Source: an uncultured Pseudomonadota bacterium (lineage in GTDB: Bacteria; Pseudomonadota; Gammaproteobacteria; Steroidobacterales; Steroidobacteraceae). From it: a DNA stretch of 64,000 nt. Shown in pieces: positions 61,298 through 64,000 of the stretch. The notes below the pieces were generated by a model that saw only the letters and a list, made by a program, of their open reading frames with translations, was not told the DNA's origin and did no database searches. The position numbers were made by a program, and so were the translations under genes. The number at the start of each line of letters is the position of its first letter. Within the stretch, counting starts at the first letter, position 1. The stretch covers positions 62,001 through 126,000 of the forward strand of contig CAIYLH010000115.1 in assembly GCA_903927005.1 (NCBI GenBank), in the 5' to 3' direction.

Positions 61298-62080
61298 GTG
61301 ACCCTAAAGACCCCTGCCGAAGCGGACGCCATGCGTCTGGCCGGTCGGCTAACCGCCGACGTCCTAGACATGATCACCCCCCACGTCGTCGCCGGCGTGT
61401 CCACCGACGAGCTGGACAAGCTCTGCCACGACTACATCGTCGGGGTGCAGCAAGCCATCCCGGCACCCTTGAATTACAAGGGTTTCCCCAAATCCATCTG
61501 TACGTCCGTGAACCACGTGGTCTGCCACGGGATCCCGGGCGACAAGCGGCTCAAGAGCGGTGACATCGTCAACGTCGATGTCACCGTGATCAAGAACGGC
61601 TGGCACGGCGACTCCAGCCGGATGTTCGTGGTCGGCGCCCCCTCGGTGCAGGCCCGCCGGCTGGTCGACATCTGCCGCCAGGCGCTCTGGCTGGGTATCG
61701 CGACCGTGCGCCCCGGCGCCCGACTGGGTGACCTGGGTCACCGCATCCAGAGCTTCGTCGAGGCCCAGGGCCTGTCGGTGGTCCGCGAATACTGCGGCCA
61801 TGGCATCGGCCAGGTCTTCCACGAGGACCCGCAGATCCTTCATTACGGCGTCCCCGGCACCGGCCCCGCCTTTGAACTCGGCCAGACCTTCACGATTGAA
61901 CCGATGGTCAACGCCGGCAAGCGGCACGTGCGACTGCTCGGCGACGGCTGGACGGTCGTCACCAAGGACCACGCGCTGTCCGCTCAATGGGAGCATACGG
62001 TGCTGATCACCGAAACCGGCTGCGAGGTGCTGACCCTCGGCGCCGACGAGTTACCCCCCGAACTGCCGGCTGACGCCTGA
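61298..62080 (+). CDS. map: methionine aminopeptidase, type I
   Basis: Removes the N-terminal methionine from new proteins. It has 260 residues. Metal ligands D94, D105, H168, E201 and E232 and the substrate-contact H77 are all present (NVDVTVIKNGWHGDSS, CGHGIG, IEPM, WEHTVLI). The start is GTG 61298. It is divergent from rpsB, as in E. coli. Confidence 0.97.
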   Translation: MTLKTPAEADAMRLAGRLTADVLDMITPHVVAGVSTDELDKLCHDYIVGVQQAIPAPLNYKGFPKSICTSVNHVVCHGIPGDKRLKSGDIVNVDVTVIKNGWHGDSSRMFVVGAPSVQARRLVDICRQALWLGIATVRPGARLGDLGHRIQSFVEAQGLSVVREYCGHGIGQVFHEDPQILHYGVPGTGPAFELGQTFTIEPMVNAGKRHVRLLGDGWTVVTKDHALSAQWEHTVLITETGCEVLTLGADELPPELPADA

Positions 62081-62084
62081 GCCC

Positions 62085-64000
62085 TTGAACACGGAAGCCA
62101 TCCCGGCCAGCTCGGCCGACGCTGCGCCGGCGTCGGTCCAGGGTTGGGACGCCTTGGCCGGCTTCAAGCAACGGCTAGCGGCAATCACCCTCGCCGTGCC
62201 GGCGGAGGCCATCAGTGCGTTCCGCGCGACGCTCGACGAGGCAGACCAGGCGCTCAAGGCACGTTTCGCGCTCGATGAGCCGGTCGAGACACTGGTGCGT
62301 GACCGCGCGCAACTGGTCGACCTCGTGCTGGTGCGCGCCTGGGCCCTGCACACCGCCAGCCACGGCACCGAGCTTGCGCTAGTGGCGGTCGGCGGCTACG
62401 GCCGAGGCGAACTGCACCCCTGCTCCGACATCGACGTGATGGTGTTGCTGCCCAAGAGCGAGGGCTCGCCGTGGCAGTCGGACCTTGAGCGGTTCCTGAC
62501 CTTCCTGTGGGACATCGGCCTGGAAGTCGGCCACAGCGTGCGCACCATCGACGACTGCCAGCGGGAGAGCTTGGCCGACATCTCCGTCGCCACGACGCTG
62601 ATCGAAGCCCGCCTGCTGGCAGGACCGGAGCTGCTGCTGACCGCGATGAAGAAGGCGCTGGCACCGGACCACATCTGGAGCGCGGCCGACTTCTACGAGG
62701 GCAAGGTCCGCGAGCAGCAGCAGCGGCACCTGCGCTTCCACGACACCGGCTACAACCTCGAACCGAACGTGAAGGCGAGTCCCGGTGGCCTGCGCGATAT
62801 CCAGACGATCGCCTGGGTGGCCAAGCGCCACTTCGGCGCCGAAACCCTCGACGAACTGGTCGAGCATGGCTTCCTGACCGGCGCCGAGCTGCGCAAGCTC
62901 AAGAATGCCCAGTCGTTCCTGTGGAAGATCCGCTTCGCGTTGCACGTGCTCACCGGACGGCGCGAGGACCGGTTGCTGTTCGACCACCAGATCCGCCTTG
63001 CCCACCAGTTCGGCTACGAGGACGCGACCTATACGCTCGCGGTCGAGCAGTTCATGCAGCGCTATTACCGTACGGTAATGGACATCTCGCTGCTCAACGA
63101 GATGCTGCTGCAGCTGTTCTCGGAGGCGATCCTCAATCCCACCCCGAGCCTGCCGGCGCCGCTGAACCCACGCTTTCAGGTCCGCAACGAATACCTCGAG
63201 GTCGTCAACGAAGAGGTCTTCGTGCGCCAGCCCTCGGCGATCCTCGAGCTGTTCCAGGTGCTCTGCCAGAACCCGGACCTCAAGGGTGTCCGCGCCGCGA
63301 CCATCCGCGCGCTGCAGACCAACCTGTGGCTGATCGACGAGGAATTCCGTCAGAACCCGCGCCATCACCGGCTGTTCCTGGAAATCCTGCGCGAGCCGGA
63401 GGGCGTGACGCGTGCGATGCGGCGGATGAACCTGTACGGCGTGATTGGCCGCTACATCCCGGCCTTCGGCCGCATTGTCGGCCGAATGCAGTACGACCTG
63501 TTCCACGCCTACACGGTCGACGCGCATACGCTATTCGTGCTGCGCAACCTGCGCCGCCTCGCGCTACCGCGATTCGAGCACGAGTTCCCGAAGCTGTCGG
63601 CGCTGTTCCATACCCTGCCGCGCCCGGAGCTTGCCTACCTCGCGGCGCTGTTCCATGACATTGCCAAGGGTCGCGGTGGTGACCACTCGGAACTCGGCGC
63701 AGTCGACGCCGAGGCCTTCTGCCTCGAGCAGGGCCTGTCGCGCTACGACGCGCGCCTCGTGGCCTGGCTCGTGCGTCATCACTTGCTGCTGTCGGTCACG
63801 GCACAGAAGAAGGACATCACCGATCCTGAGGTGGTCAACGAGTTCGCGCGCCGCGTAGGCGACGGCACCCATCTGGATTACCTATACGCACTGACCATCG
63901 CCGACGTACGCGGCACCAATCCGAAGCTATGGAACACCTGGAAGGCGTCGCTGTTCGAGGAGTTCTTCGATCGCACCAAGCGCGCGCTCAGGCGCGGCCT
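62085..64000 (+). CDS. glnD: PII uridylyltransferase/uridylyl-removing enzyme GlnD (C-terminus outside window)
   Basis: Nitrogen sensor that uridylylates PII proteins when glutamine is low. The frame starts at TTG 62085, 4 bases after map, and stays open for 638 codons to the window edge. The nucleotidyltransferase site is GGYGRGELHPCSDID (103-117). The HD domain has H524-D525 in LFHDIAKGRGGDHSELG. The two C-terminal ACT domains are outside the window. An in-frame ATG start is not available near the conserved N-terminus. The map-glnD order is conserved. Confidence 0.96.
   Translation, partial: MNTEAIPASSADAAPASVQGWDALAGFKQRLAAITLAVPAEAISAFRATLDEADQALKARFALDEPVETLVRDRAQLVDLVLVRAWALHTASHGTELALVAVGGYGRGELHPCSDIDVMVLLPKSEGSPWQSDLERFLTFLWDIGLEVGHSVRTIDDCQRESLADISVATTLIEARLLAGPELLLTAMKKALAPDHIWSAADFYEGKVREQQQRHLRFHDTGYNLEPNVKASPGGLRDIQTIAWVAKRHFGAETLDELVEHGFLTGAELRKLKNAQSFLWKIRFALHVLTGRREDRLLFDHQIRLAHQFGYEDATYTLAVEQFMQRYYRTVMDISLLNEMLLQLFSEAILNPTPSLPAPLNPRFQVRNEYLEVVNEEVFVRQPSAILELFQVLCQNPDLKGVRAATIRALQTNLWLIDEEFRQNPRHHRLFLEILREPEGVTRAMRRMNLYGVIGRYIPAFGRIVGRMQYDLFHAYTVDAHTLFVLRNLRRLALPRFEHEFPKLSALFHTLPRPELAYLAALFHDIAKGRGGDHSELGAVDAEAFCLEQGLSRYDARLVAWLVRHHLLLSVTAQKKDITDPEVVNEFARRVGDGTHLDYLYALTIADVRGTNPKLWNTWKASLFEEFFDRTKRALRRG

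Overview
The window is a GC-rich (about two thirds G+C by eye) chromosomal segment from a Gram-negative bacterium, almost certainly a gammaproteobacterium of Xanthomonadales/Nevskiales type. The case rests on gene content and order: the long rpsB-tsf-pyrH-frr-uppS-cdsA-dxr-rseP-bamA-skp-lpxD-fabZ-lpxA-lpxB-rnhB-dnaE run, the accA-tilS-pyrG-kdsA-eno-ftsB-ispD/ispF-truD-surE-pcm-nlpD run, recJ-prfB-lysS with an RpfE-like gene beside recJ, sdhCDAB-sdhE-rpoE-rseA-rseB, and lepA-lepB-rnc-era-recO-pdxJ-acpS. Lipid A, BAM and Lol genes show an outer membrane. I see no rRNA, tRNA, CRISPR array or prophage.

Layout. Left edge (1-5.3 kb): a cut lolC/E permease gene on the minus strand, a small secreted protein of unknown function, mfd, and csiV. 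5.3-21.8 kb, all minus strand: a degenerate GGDEF protein, nagZ, rlmD, acpS, pdxJ, recO, era, rnc, a DUF4845 gene, lepB, lepA, a glutaredoxin, rseB, rseA, rpoE, sdhE, sdhB, sdhA, sdhD, sdhC and a DUF1674 (SDHAF4-like) gene. Transcription runs right to left from a promoter near 21.78 kb. 21.9-30.5 kb: ygfZ (+), then lysS, prfB (with its programmed +1 frameshift), recJ and an rpfE-like gene (all -), a Mth938-like gene (+), then nlpD, pcm and surE (-). 30.5-40.8 kb: smr (+), then a 3,2-enoyl-CoA isomerase gene, truD, a fused ispDF, ftsB, eno, kdsA, pyrG, tilS and accA (-).

40.8-43.0 kb is the only accessory patch. It sits exactly at the normally conserved dnaE-accA junction, reads opposite to the surrounding operons, and holds an AbrB/Doc toxin-antitoxin pair, a FitAB-like (RHH/PIN) pair, and two decayed TnpB (IS200/IS605-type) fragments. 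The fragments share an imperfect ~49-bp 3' repeat and bracket the FitAB pair. 43.0-61.05 kb (-): dnaE back to rpsB, an envelope, lipid and translation super-operon. 61.3 kb to the end (+): map and a truncated glnD, divergent from rpsB.

The genes form a housekeeping core: envelope building (lpxABD, fabZ, kdsA, bamA, skp, rseP, lol, nlpD, nagZ, csiV, uppS, cdsA, ftsB), isoprenoid synthesis (dxr, ispDF, uppS), the envelope stress response (rpoE, rseA, rseB, rseP), succinate dehydrogenase with two assembly factors, and translation/ribosome functions. Tight coupling (4-bp ATGA, GTGA or TTGA overlaps) is frequent and was used to choose starts. I did not find a clearly novel multi-gene system. The strongest leads are the dnaE/accA island with its TnpB 3'-end repeats, the sdh assembly-factor cluster feeding into rpoE, the near linker-less IspDF fusion, and the GGDEF protein without its signature.
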